Positions 34,655 to 45,289 of a stretch of DNA of 64,000 bases are shown here, piece by piece. A model generated the notes under the pieces. That model was not told the origin of the DNA. It worked only from the letters and a program-made list of their open reading frames with translations, and did not search any database. The stretch is taken from contig OZ023214.1 of NCBI GenBank assembly GCA_963995525.1, positions 37,014,922 to 37,078,921 of the forward strand, read 5' to 3'. The stretch's first letter is position 1. Each line of letters starts with the position of its first letter. A program made the position numbers and the translations under genes. This DNA is from Escarpia spicata. Lineage: Eukaryota > Annelida > Polychaeta > Sabellida > Siboglinidae.

Positions 34655-35200
34655 TAATAATAAACTTTATTTATACATCATCAAATCCGGGAGTAATGCC
34701 CCGTTCATGTGTGTTTACAAAATTGGCAAATATCTAAGAAACATAAAAACCCATTTAAGAGAAATATATCGGAAAATAATACAGTTAGCATGCAACATCC
34801 TAGTGTATATAAATAAACCTATGTAGGCCCCTATAGATAAATTACGGGTAAATGACATGACATAATAAGGCAAACGATTAGCGAAATTGCTGAGCAGCTA
34901 AACATAATGGATGAAATAAATAAATGAAAGGCAAAATTACCTTAAATAAGTTGATTAGACACTAAATAAAACTATAAATTAATTAAAACTGTATGCATGG
35001 ATTATGCAAAGGTTGCCATGGTCCCTGCTGCACATATTTACCAGAGCTGTTGGAAATAAGTCCAAGTGCAAGTCATCTGCATGCAAGTACAAGTGAAGCC
35101 TCAATCTTTGTCTAGACCAGTACAAAGTGTGATGAGCATGTGTACACATGGAGTAGAGGTACACCGCTACCCGGACGATAAGTGTCAACGTCTCCTATAG
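34655..35200 (-). mobile_element. Possible LINE 3' end
   Basis: Minus strand ends in TATAAATAAAGTTTATTATT followed by a short ATT-type tail, as at the 3' ends of many LINEs (AATAAA plus simple repeat). No RT motif can be read upstream, so the assignment rests on the tail alone. Confidence 0.4.
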
Positions 35201-35289
35201 TCACACTACGGTATTGCTCTCGGCAAACCGCCTTCGATGAAAATCTGGAATGGGTGTAACGACACAGATTTGCTCAGATTCCAAATGCG

Positions 35290-35293
35290 CATA

Positions 35294-35325
<32 letters not shown>

Positions 35326-35470
35326 CACACACACCACGCACATAGGTACACGCGCACATGTGTAAATGCGCACACGCACAAATAGACAAACGCGCGCACA
35401 ACTACACACACACGCACGCGCGCATGCACACACATGCTTACATTCAAACATGCACGTACGCACACTCGCA
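35290..35470. repeat. (ACGC)n/(CA)-rich microsatellite region
   Basis: ACGC tetranucleotides at 35294-35325, then irregular CA/CG-rich sequence. Confidence 0.9.
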
Positions 35471-36611
35471 CGCTCATCGTCTTACAACCAATGCATTCGG
35501 AAACACCGCTATTAAAAGAAACATACAGCATTAAATCTATGCGCATAAACAACCGGACAAGTCAGTCAAAATAGCGTTTAATATTTACAATTATTTTCAA
35601 TTGAACGGTTACAAGAAGAGTTAAACATTCTGAGAGAATCTAAATATAAGTAAACATATTATCGTGTGTGCCCACGTTTTCCAAACGCTACCGCTACGAA
35701 CAATAACATATTATTTCATTGTTATCAACCTGAGTCTAATACTTTAAAATAAAATTGAGCAAAAGCAGCAATAGAAAGACAGCAACCCCGACAATATATA
35801 ATTTTTTGACAATGTCACCTGACTGGTTTGTGCCGGTAATTTATCTTCTTAAGTATTGTTGCTGTTCTTCCCCATCCTTTCTTTCTGACCTCGATACTTG
35901 TCCTCGATTTATTGGTTTCCTTCTTTTCCCGTCGCTGCTCCTACAGGCCGGGATAATTTAGCTGGCATTCCCCCAACCGGACCAAACCAGACTCCCTACA
36001 CCAACAACCGAGGTTTCGAGGCTATATTTGGCGGAGATAGATCGTAGAAATTGGTGGTGTAAAAAAGTGGATAAACAAGTGGAATTACTGATTGATAAGT
36101 ATTATTTTTGCCTTAATATCATTCATAAAGTTGCAATAAACATATATTGAGTAGCAGTTGTGCTTAAAGTTAGTTAGTTAAAGTATTTTAGAACACCTTA
36201 GTATAGTGAGTGATAATAGGGTAACTCAGTTAGGCGGCTTAGCCTTCGATAAGTTGTAAACAAGATTTAACAAACCTGATTATGTGGTAGAATATATAGG
36301 AGATAAAGTAACAACCATCAAACTACTTACATAAGATAATATCTGTGTAAGCCAGTACTTGCTATATATTTTGGTTAGGTAGCATTGTTGTTAAAATTAA
36401 GCAAGGGCGATAGTCGGGCAGCGTAACCTAAATAAATAAAGCAGCCTAACATAACGTAATTGATTGTATTTAAATTAGGTCACTACCGGTGATGTTAGCG
36501 TTCGTGTTAGGATAAATAGTCGGCTGTGTAATTGAAATTTGTAACCTAACGGGTGCTGTAGTACACAGGAAACAGTCTTTATAAAGACTAAGTTAGTTAA
36601 GTTATTAAATA

Positions 36612-37847
36612 AATTCTGATCGGGATAAGGCGCCTTGCAAGCGGCAAGTCAAGGCAAAGCGACAACTGGTGTGCGATCACTGCCACAGCTGGGTAGATTT
36701 TGCATCGTCCGGGTGTGGAAAGTCATGGGCAGAAACCATGGAGGAAGGATTCACCTTTCAGTGCATTGGATGTTGGAAGGTGGAGTGTTTGCAGAAGGAG
36801 ATAGTTAGGTTGACAGATATTGTGAAGGGAATGGAGATGGGAATTAGCAAGGAGGCAGGTCGAATGGAGAGAGACGACAGGGAGAGAGGTGAGGATACTG
36901 CAAGACTGAAGGAGAATAGCAGTGGCAAGAAAACTGAGGAAAGGAGATTGAGAGGAGAGAAGGTGATTGGAGGGGAAGAAATTGGAAAATCGACAACAGA
37001 AAACGTGACAAGCGTGAAGGTGACAGGGAAGAAAGTGACTGTAGAGAAGGAGGGAGGGAAGATGGAACGGGAGAGGAGAGAGGAAAATGAGACGGGACGA
37101 AAGAAGAAGGGACGAAGGGAAGTGAGAGCAAATGTGATAGAAGAGAAGTCGATAAAAGAGACGCTGACAGGAGGAAAGGTGACAAGAGAAAAAGCGACAG
37201 GAAAGAATGGATCGGAAGAGAATGTGACAGGAGAGAAGACGGCAGGGGGGAAAGACAACAACCAGACAGATGCAAACCGAAGAAGGAGCTATTATAAGGC
37301 AGTGATTGAGGGGGCAATGAGGAAAGAGAGGGTGTTTATGGGTGACTCCATTATGAGAAAGACGGACAAGACACTGAGCGAGGGGAAGGACATCGTTGTT
37401 TGTTTACCGGGGGCTAGGATTGAACATGTAACTGACAGGGTAGAGAAGGTATTGGGACATGGCAAGGGGGGGTCTATACTGGTACATGTAGGAACAAATA
37501 ATGCAGACAGGGAGGGAACAACTGCGATAGTACAGAAGAATAGACAGTTAGTGAGGAAGCTAAAGAAGACGAGAGTCGAACAGGTTATTTTGTCAGGAAT
37601 TTTGCCAGTAATGGGAGGAAGGGGGGCAACATATAGAAACTGCAAGAGGATGGCGATCAATGCACTAACTGAGCAGATTTGTGAAGAAGAGGGGGTGGGA
37701 TTCACAGATTTATGGGGATACTTTGTTGGGAGGGAAGATATGTACATGAGAGATGGCCTCCAACTTAGTGGAAAGGGGGCAGCAGTTTTCTCAGAGAATC
37801 TGCTGCAATCTGTTGACAGTGGGACAGGTTGCATCTATTTAAACTAG
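36612..37847 (+). CDS. CR1-type ORF1: PHD-like finger, charged linker, esterase
   Basis: The frame is open from about 36606 and lacks an upstream ATG; the first recognised domain begins at RQLVCDHCHSWVDF. Cysteines in CDHCHSW...FQCIGCW form a PHD-like zinc finger (about 36650-36780). A long Lys/Glu-rich linker follows (GEKVTGKK-type repeats, 36840-37280). The C-terminal part is a SGNH/GDSL-type esterase: GDSIMR (block I), HVGTNN (block III), a GILP segment and LSGKGA near the end. PHD plus esterase is the known arrangement of CR1/L2 ORF1 proteins, thought to help RNP formation or membrane association. It overlaps the ORF2 frame by a few bases. The frame itself is intact. Confidence 0.85.
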   Translation, partial: NSDRDKAPCKRQVKAKRQLVCDHCHSWVDFASSGCGKSWAETMEEGFTFQCIGCWKVECLQKEIVRLTDIVKGMEMGISKEAGRMERDDRERGEDTARLKENSSGKKTEERRLRGEKVIGGEEIGKSTTENVTSVKVTGKKVTVEKEGGKMERERREENETGRKKKGRREVRANVIEEKSIKETLTGGKVTREKATGKNGSEENVTGEKTAGGKDNNQTDANRRRSYYKAVIEGAMRKERVFMGDSIMRKTDKTLSEGKDIVVCLPGARIEHVTDRVEKVLGHGKGGSILVHVGTNNADREGTTAIVQKNRQLVRKLKKTRVEQVILSGILPVMGGRGATYRNCKRMAINALTEQICEEEGVGFTDLWGYFVGREDMYMRDGLQLSGKGAAVFSENLLQSVDSGTGCIYLN

Positions 37848-40685
37848 ATTCGCAGGGGGGACTCACAGAAAAGCCTGAAAATGGAGGCATATATAAAGAC
37901 AGCACAAATAAATCAACAAATAACAGTCTGGAAAACTCTTCTGAAGCTGGATATAAATGTGTTTGTTTAAATGCAAGGAGTATAGTAAACAAAAGAAATG
38001 AACTAAACATTATGGTAGAAGATATTGACCCTCATATAATAGGTATAACCGAATCCTGGACCACCACCGATATATCAGATGCTGAATTGGGACTGACAGG
38101 ATATGTAATGTTTAGAAAAGATAGAATAGGAAGAAAGGGAGGTGGAGTTATTTTATATATTAAAGAATATATTCAGGCTTATGAAATAAAATTAGAAAGT
38201 GAAGCAGATTGCGAAGAAGCTGTTTGGTGTAACATAGTTACAGGAAACTCAACGTTAACAGTTGGGTTAGTTTATCGAAGTCCAAACATAAGCATAGAAG
38301 AGAATGAAAAAATACAAAACGCTATAAGGGAAGTAAGCAAACGGGACTGTATATACAATGGAACTCTCTACAGAGTATGGGGAGAGAGGACCACAAGTTT
38401 TTAGTTTTAGTTCAATATACATCCCTTTCTCAACATGTGCTAGAACCAACCAGGGGTGAGAATGTGTTAAACATAGTTTTGTCCTCACAGAATGAATTAG
38501 TTGACAATGTCAAGATATGTGAGCCACTGGGGAGTAGCGATCACAACCAGATACATGTTACCATCAAAGTAAAATCAGAAAGGAATAGCAAAAAGCAGTA
38601 TAGGAGAAATTTCCACAAAGGAAGGTATAAGGACATGAGGAAATATTTAGCAAAGATAGACTGGAATAAGACACTGAAAAATAAGACGGCAACAGAATGC
38701 TGGAATATATTAAAGAGTGAAATTAAGTGCATAATCGATAAATTTGTACCCTTCAAAAAACAAGGAAAACGGTCCAAAAAGAAACACTTATCGAAAGAAG
38801 CCATTAGAAAAATTAAGTATAAACAAATGATGTGGAAGTCATATAGATGTACTGGAAATGATGAAGACTACAACAATTATAAAGAAGCACTTAACCAAGC
38901 TACAGCTGACATTAGAAATTCAAAGAGAAGCTATGAACAACAATTAGCTAGTAATATAAAACATGACAGCAAGATTTTTTATGCGTATGTTCGAAGCAAA
39001 CAGAAAGTTCAAGATAAGGTCGGTCCTCTAGAAGATAGTGCTGGAAATATAATATCAGAGGGATTCATAATGGCAGAAGACCTGAATGAGTACTTTAGTT
39101 CAGTGTTTACCAGGGAAGATATTAGTTCACTGCCAATACCAGAGGCTAAGTTCAAGGGGGCAGATTCAGACTATTTAGGACAATTAATTGTAACCCCGGA
39201 AATGGTAGCTAAGAAAATAAGGGCTGTGAAGGAGAATAAATCACCTGGAGTGGATGGTATTCCACCCAAACTACTATTGGAAATTGTAGAACAAATTAGC
39301 ATACCACTTGCAACAGTTTTCAACTTGTCATTAGAAGAGGGAGTGGTTCCTTTAGAATGGAAAGAAGCAAACATTATACCGTTATTCAAAAAGGTTCGAG
39401 AAACAAGTCAGAGAACTATAGACCAGTGAGTTTAACATCAGTGATTTGTAAATTATTAGAAAGATCACATGGTGGATTTTCTTGTTAAACAAAACTTGAT
39501 AAACCCATCTCAACATGGTTTTTTTAAGCGAGGTCATGCTTAACAAATATGTTATGTTTTTTGGAAGACATCACTAAGTGGGTAGATGAGGGATCACCAG
39601 TAGATATCGTCTACTTAGATTTTCAAAAAGCTTTTGACAAAGTACCACATCAAAGATTACTGCTTAAACTAAAGGCCCATGGCATAGAAAATGGTATAAT
39701 AAACTGGATAGAACAATGGCTGATTGACAGAAGACAACGTGTAGTAGTTGATGGGGAGGCTTCAAACTGGAAATCGGTATTGAGTGGGGTACCACAGGGA
39801 TCAGTATTAGGTCCTATATTATTCTTAATATACATCAACGATTTGGATGATGAAATAACAAGCAAGGTGTTGAAATTTGCGGATGATACAAAAGTGTTTA
39901 GAAGGATTAAAAGTGTTGGAGATAGACAGCATTTACAAGATGATCTTGACAGGTTGATCAAATGGTCTGAAAAGTGGCAAATGATGTAAAATTTTGGGAA
40001 ATGTAAATGCCTCCACATAGGACATGGGAACGAAGAGGTAGAATATACAATGGGGGGTACTGTACTAAGTACTACTGTAAAAGAAAAGGACTTAGGGTTA
40101 ACCGTTAGTGCTGATATGAAGATTTCAGAGCAGTGCGGAATTGCAGCTTCAAAGGGAAATCAAATCCTTGGATTAATTAGGCGAAACATAACGTATAAGG
40201 AAAAAGAGCTAATAATACCGCTGTACAAAACAATAGTTAGGCCTCATTTAGAATATTGTATTCAAGCGTGGAGGCCATATCGCAGGAAGGACATAGATAT
40301 GCTAGAAAGAGTGCAGAGGAGAGCAACTAAAATGATACCAAATCTGAGGGATCTTAGTTATGAAATACGCCTAAAAAAATGCGGTTTAACAACACTAGAG
40401 ACCAGAAGATTGAGAGGAGATCAGATAGAAGTGTTTAAAATATTGAAGGGTTATGAAAATATTGATAGAAATATGTTTTTCTCAGTTAAGAAAGATAAAA
40501 GGACTAGAGAACATGATCTTGCATTAGCAAAGGAGCAGAGTAGATTGGATATAAGAAAGTTTTCATTTTCACAAAGGACTGTAAATGAATGGAACAGATT
40601 ACCTGCTGATTGTATGGGTGCTAGTAGCGTGAATATGTTTAAAAAAAAAATCGACACATACCTCAGACGGGCGGGATACACATAG
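37829..40685 (+). pseudogene. CR1-type ORF2: APE endonuclease and reverse transcriptase
   Basis: The endonuclease is recognisable from CLNARSIVNKRNEL, IIGITESWTT, GGGVILYIK and VGLVYRSP to GSSDHNQIHVTIK. The segment that should carry the GDFN-type catalytic motif is deleted, with a frameshift, at about 38347-38400. RT follows: ENKSPGVDGIPPKLLL, WKEANIIPLFKK, VDIVYLDFQKAFDKVPH, SGVPQGSVLGPILFLIYIND and KFADDTKVFRR. A stop sits at 39987. The C-terminal domain contains PLYKTIVRPHLEYCIQAW, RVQRRATKMIP and FSQRTVNEWNRLP. Several independent lesions make it non-functional. Confidence 0.93.
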
Positions 40686-40793
40686 ATAAAAAGGTCGGAC
40701 TCTTGATAAGCCAAGGGCTTCCTTCCACCTGCTACCTAGAGTTAATTCTCTGGGTGGCAATCTTGTTAAACACCGACTGAGCCACACTTAAAG

Positions 40794-40925
40794 CAGCGTA
40801 ACGTCATAATCGCGTAAACTTGAAAAATTTCTACTACGCGATAGTAGTCGGGGCTAGTCGGTGTCGGTTTGACGTGGTTTGGTCTGCTCTGGTCGGATGA
40901 AAGGTGCGAGTGTACCCTGATAATC
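40794..40925. repeat. MITE-like end sequence adjacent to the LINE
   Basis: GCGTAACGTCATAATCGCG followed by TAAACTTGAAAA matches, with substitutions, GCGTGATGTAATAATCACG...TTGAAAA at 41796-41830 at the left limit of the inverted-repeat element. It continues with TTTGGTCTGCTCTGGTC, which resembles the inverse complement of 45089-45140. Confidence 0.6.
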
Positions 40926-41666
40926 CACCGGTCTGTATTAGTCGTGTCCTCCCTCTACGCCGTCTACTCTCCACTCCAACGACATCCGATTTCTTCATGA
41001 GTTGTTCTCCTCTTATTCGTATCACTTTTTCAACTCACTTTAAATGGCTCATCAAGGCTCTTCTTGACACTTTTTCCACACCAACCTCCGCCGCAGCTCT
41101 TCTATCCTTTGCTTGTCTATTCACTTCTTGTCTTTTTGTAATTTTTACTTTCGACAACATTAATTTTCATTCAGCTGTTTATAATAGCCTGATTGGCTTC
41201 ATATCTCGCTACGAACGTGGTATGAAAATTAGGCGGCCACGTGCAAGATACCAATAACCAAACTTGTTTGTTATGTTGTAAAGTTCACAGCAACATTGCC
41301 AAAAGTATGTCATCTTAAAAACTGATACTACACGTAAGGTGCGCAGAGAGTTTATACTATAGGCTCCAGGTGCGCACAAAACAGGTTAAAGGAGGGTTAT
41401 GATAGGACTAGAAGTGAATACATGCCATTCCATGACCGTGAGTAAGATAATAGTTATGGGAAGAACGAATAGTTATTTAAATTAATTAATCAGGTTTTTT
41501 AGTCGGCGATAAACATATTTCTATGCAGATGTAGAATCAATAGTTCAAGATACATTGTTATGCATGCCAACATTTTTTAATTCCGGGAGATTGATCATCA
41601 GCAGTTCTGCATGCTTCTCGTGTCGCGCTGTCTCGTCGAGCTGTATCGAATCTTGACATCGAAGAC

Positions 41667-41703
41667 GGGGGGGGGGGGGGGGGGGGTGGGTGGGGGGGGG
41701 GGG
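41667..41703. repeat. Poly(G) tract
   Basis: About 34 G residues interrupted only by two T, on the plus strand; a strong G-quadruplex candidate. Confidence 0.97.
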
Positions 41704-42459
41704 CGGTGTGCGATTGGAGATTTCTCCCCGGAACCACAGCGGTTCAGCACATCTCAACACACTAAACACAAACGACTGCGCTTTACTGGAAGCCTGCGTG
41801 ATGTAATAATCACGTAAAGTTGAAAACTTTCCCGATACAAACTAGCTCCGACCATAGCCTGTCTAATTGTGCTTTGCTCCGACTACGATCGACGTAGTGG
41901 AAAGTTTTCACGTTTTTTATTATTTTATTTATTATTATTTTTATATGTTGGTAAGTTGTCGTTTTTCTACACAATTAGCATGCACAATATTAAACCAAGC
42001 AATTGAGGGGCTCGAAGCATGTCAGTATAATGTCTTATTCTCTGGTCGTGACCATGTCATGTACTCTCTGGTCGTGACCATATCATCAGGCTTTATTCCG
42101 ACCATGTCTGTTCCCAAATTTGTACTATCATGTTCTTAATAGTAGAACACATATGTCTAAGGCAAACTAACAGTCAAATTGCGTTTAATAAACCCGAAAA
42201 TTTTTCCGTCAATCGAATATTGCGTCCGCGAAATTTTAAACTTATAAAAAAATACACTCAAATGATAAACAGTTGCTACTGACGGAGGCATGCGGCCGTA
42301 CCTGCAAATACCTTTGAAGTTGGCTGGTTCTCACACTCCAGACATGGGACGAAGGTGTTGTTCTCCTCGTGATTCTCTGTCGTCAGGTGTGAGGCTGGCT
42401 TTGATGCCGTTCCTCAATTTCAGTTTTCTTTTTCTCCTTCTTTTCTCTCACTGATCTTG

Positions 42460-43130
42460 CACTGCTCTCTCCAAAGTGTCTCCACTCCCCTCTATCTTTC
42501 ACTGCTCTCTCCACCAAGTGTCTTCATTCCCCTCTATCTTTCACTGCTCTCTCCACCAAGTGTCTCCATTCCCCTCTATCTTTCACTGCTCTCTCCACCA
42601 AGTGTCTCCATTCCCCTCTATCTTTTACTGCTCTCTCCACCAAGTGTCTCCATTTCCCTCTATCTTTCACTGCTCTCTCCACCAAGTGTCTCCATTCCCC
42701 TCAATCTTTCACTGCTCTCTCCATCAAGTATCTCCATTCCCCTCTATCTTTCACTGCTCTATCCACCAAGTGTCTCCATTCCCCTCTATCTTTCACTGCT
42801 CTCTCCACCAAGTGTCTCCACTCCCCTCTATCTTGCACTGCTCTCTCCACCAAGTGTCTCCACTCCCCTCTATCTTTCACTGCTCTCTCCACCAAGTGTC
42901 TCCATTCCCCTCTATCTTTCACTGCTCTCTCCACCAAGTGTCTCCATACCCCTCTATCTTTCACTGCTCTCTCCACCAAGTGTCTCCATTCCCCTCTATC
43001 TTTCACTGCTCTCTCCACCAAGTGTCTCCACTCCCCTTTACTTTCACTGCTCTCTCCACCAAGTGTCTCCACTCCCCTCTATCTTTCACTGCTCTCTCCA
43101 CCAAGTGTCTCCATTCCCCTCTAACTTTTG
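42460..43130 (-). repeat. 42-bp coding satellite, left arm
   Basis: About 16 tandem copies of a 42-bp unit whose minus strand encodes EWRHLVERAVKDRG (14 residues). One unit near 43040 lacks a base, breaking the frame. The unit equals the last residues of the adjacent LINE C-terminus. Confidence 0.93.
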
Positions 43131-43341
43131 CTCTCATTCTCCACTCCTCTCCCAATCCTTCCAAGTCTCTCTTTACACAGTCTTCCCATCGCAGTCTAGG
43201 TCTTCCTCACCTCCTTTTCCCCTCCACTCTCTGAGCATCTGCTTTCTTTGCCAGCCGTTCTCCTCCCATTCTCTCCACATGCCCAGCCAACGTCAGTCGA
43301 CTCCTCACCAGCTTCTTCTTAAGGTTTTCTTTTACACTTTA
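43130..43341 (-). pseudogene. LINE ORF2 C-terminus, left-arm copy
   Basis: Minus strand encodes KENLKKKLVRSRLTLAGHVE..., a GRPRLRW...CVKRDLEGLGEE segment and then enters the satellite. It mirrors 43578-43795 and is the same RT family as 8450-9646. Confidence 0.8.
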
Positions 43342-43419
43342 ACATAAACTCATAACACATTCCTTCCAGGCAAGTATCAAAGAACAAGAACAAGAACAAG
43401 AAGTTTATTTTGACCCCAA

Positions 43420-44564
43420 AATATTCAGCCCCGGTATACATGTATGGCCTAGAAACGATGGCACTTAGAGAGAAACAACAAGAGAAGGTACAGGTTTGTA
43501 ACAACAACTGGGTAAGAAGATTTGCAGGAGTGAGAAGAACTGATAAGTGAAGAATGGAAGAGTTGAGGGAGGAGGTTGGAGTAAAAGAAAACCTTAAGAA
43601 GAAGCTGGTGAGGAGTCGACTGACGTTGGCTGGGCATGTGGAGAGAATGGGAGGAGAACGGCTGGCAAAGAAAGCAGATGGCCGGAGAGTGGATGGGAAA
43701 AGGAGGCGAGGAAGACCTAGACTGCGATGGAAGGACTGTGTAAAGAGAGACTTGGAAGGGTTGGGAGAGGAGTTGAGAATGAGAGCAAAAGATAGAAGGG
43801 AATGGAGACAGTTGGTGGAGAGAGCAGTGAAAGGAGGGGAATGGAGACAGTTGGTGGAGAGAGCAGTGAAAGATAGAGGGGAATGGAGACAGTTGGTGGA
43901 GAGAGCAGTGAAAGGAGGGGAATGGAGACAGTTGGTGGAGAGAGCAGTGAAAGATAGAAGGGAATGGAGACAGTTGGTGGAGAGAGCAGTGAAAGGCGGG
44001 GAATGGAGACAGTTGGTGGAGAGAGCAGTGAAAGATAGAGGGGAATGGAGACAGTTGGTGGAGAGAGCAGTGAAAGATAAAAGGGAATGGAGACAGTTGG
44101 TGGAGAGAGCAGTGAAAGGAGGGGAATGGAGACAGTTGGTGGAGAGAGCAGTGAAAGATAGAGGGGAATGGAGACAGTTGGTGGAGAGAGCAGTGAAAGG
44201 AGGGGAATGGAGACAGTTGGTGGAGAGAGCAGTGAAAGATAGAAGGGAATGGAGACAGTTGGTGGAGAGAGCAGTGAAAGGAGGGGAATGGAGACAGTTG
44301 GTGGAGAGAGCAGTGAAAGATAGAGGAGAATGGAGACAGTTGGTGGAGAGAGCAGTGAAAGGAGAGGAATGGAGACAGTTGGTGGAGAGAGCAGTGAAAG
44401 ATAGAAGGGAATGGAGACAGTTGGTGGAGATAGCAGTGAAAGATAGAGGGGAATGGAGACAGTTGGTGGAGAGAGCAGTGGAAGTTAGAGGGGAGTGGAG
44501 ACAGTTGGTGGAGAGAGAGCAGTGCAAGATCAGTGAGAGAAAAGAAGAAGAAAACGAAAACTGA
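43420..44564 (+). pseudogene. LINE ORF2 C-terminus with expanded repeat tail, right copy
   Basis: Plus strand reads MYGLETMALREKQQEKVQVC and NNNWVRRFAGVRRTDK before a stop. It then reads on in a frame of 336 codons: MEELREEVGVKENLKKKLV, SRLTLAGHVERMGGERLAKK, RRRGRPRLRWKDCVKRDLEG, DRREWRQLVERAVKG, followed by about 18 further copies of the last module before a stop at 44562-44564. Normal LINE C-termini end shortly after the DRxxWRxLVxxAV module. No catalytic RT domain precedes it, so it is a captured fragment. Confidence 0.82.
43790..44522 (+). repeat. 39/42-bp alternating coding satellite, right arm
   Basis: About 18 units encoding EWRQLVERAVKDR(G/R) (42 bp) alternating mostly with EWRQLVERAVKGG (39 bp), giving an 81-bp higher-order period; both lengths keep the frame. 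Every unit has Q where the left-arm units have H. Confidence 0.95.
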
Positions 44565-45289
44565 AATCGAGGAACGAACTCAAAGCCAGCCTCACACCTG
44601 ACGACAGAGAATCACGAGGAGAACAACACCTTCGTCTCACGTCTGGAGTGTGAGAACCAGACAACTTCAAAGGTATTTGCGGGTACGGCCGCATGCCTCC
44701 GTCAGTAGCAACTGTTTATCATTTGAGTGTTTTGTTAATAATTGTAACCTTTCGCGGACGCAATATTCGAATGACGGAAAATGTTTCGGGTTTATTAAAC
44801 GCAACTGGACTGTTAGTTTTCCTTAGACATATGTGTTCTACTATTAAGAACATTATATTACAAATTTGGGAACATACATGGTCGGAGTAAAGCATGATGA
44901 TATGGTCACGACCAGAGAGTACATGACATGGTCACGACCAGAGAGTAACTTATTATACTTACATGCTTCGATCCCCTCAATTACAGTGCCGTGGTTTCTG
45001 GTGCTTGGTTTAATATTGCGCATGGTAATTCTATAGAAAAACGACAAATTACCAACATATAAAATAATCACATCCTAAAGACCAGTATACACCGGCATTT
45101 TACGCCCGGCCAGACCAGACCAGACCAAATCAGACTCCGTCAGAGTGCAGTGTTTCCACTACACTGACCGATACCGATTGCGTTAATAATAAAAAACGTG
45201 AAAACTTCATCCTAATCGTAGCAGAGCACGTATAGACATGCTATGGTCGGAGTTAGTTGGTATCGGGAATGTTTTCAACTTTGGAGGAA

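Larger units (their letters stand above)
35960..40772 (+). mobile_element. CR1/L2-like LINE copy 1, nearly full length
   Basis: Two ORFs in standard order, ORF1 (36612-37847) and ORF2 (about 37829-40685), then a short 3' UTR ending GGCAATCTTGTTAAACA at 40772. The same terminus occurs in copy 2 at 18373, which fixes the 3' end. The 5' boundary is uncertain; about 700 bp of AT-rich leader precedes ORF1. ORF2 has a deletion in the endonuclease, a frameshift near 39390, small lesions at 39.46-39.54 kb and a stop at 39987, so the copy is inactive. RT carries FADDTK, the form usual for CR1/L2-type elements. Confidence 0.93.
41815..45283. mobile_element. Foldback-like 3.5-kb inverted repeat carrying LINE C-terminal satellite
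   Basis: Left arm 41815-43341 and right arm 43578-45283 are inverted copies separated by a ~236-bp spacer. From the ends inward both show AAAGTTGAAAAC, CTCCGACCATAGC, TATGTTGGTAA, GTCGTTTTTCTA, CAATATTAAACCAAGCA, repeated TGGTCGTGACCAT-type segments, ACATATGTCTAAGG, GGAGGCATGCGGCCGTACC and ACGACAGAGAATCACGAGGA. Then come the expanded LINE C-terminal repeats and the unique LINE C-terminus. Substitutions and an extra ~110 bp in the right arm (45076-45186) show the arms have diverged. No transposase ORF is present. Confidence 0.88.

Noticed and set aside
36758..37317. Two long Ser/Pro/Phe-rich minus-strand frames
   Set aside because: Antisense shadows of the Lys/Glu-rich linker of LINE ORF1.
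42457..43347. 296-codon plus-strand frame rich in Ser, Pro and Leu
   Set aside because: Antisense of the LINE C-terminal satellite; the minus strand gives the recognisable product.
43319..44527. 402-codon minus-strand frame
   Set aside because: Antisense of the right-arm LINE satellite.
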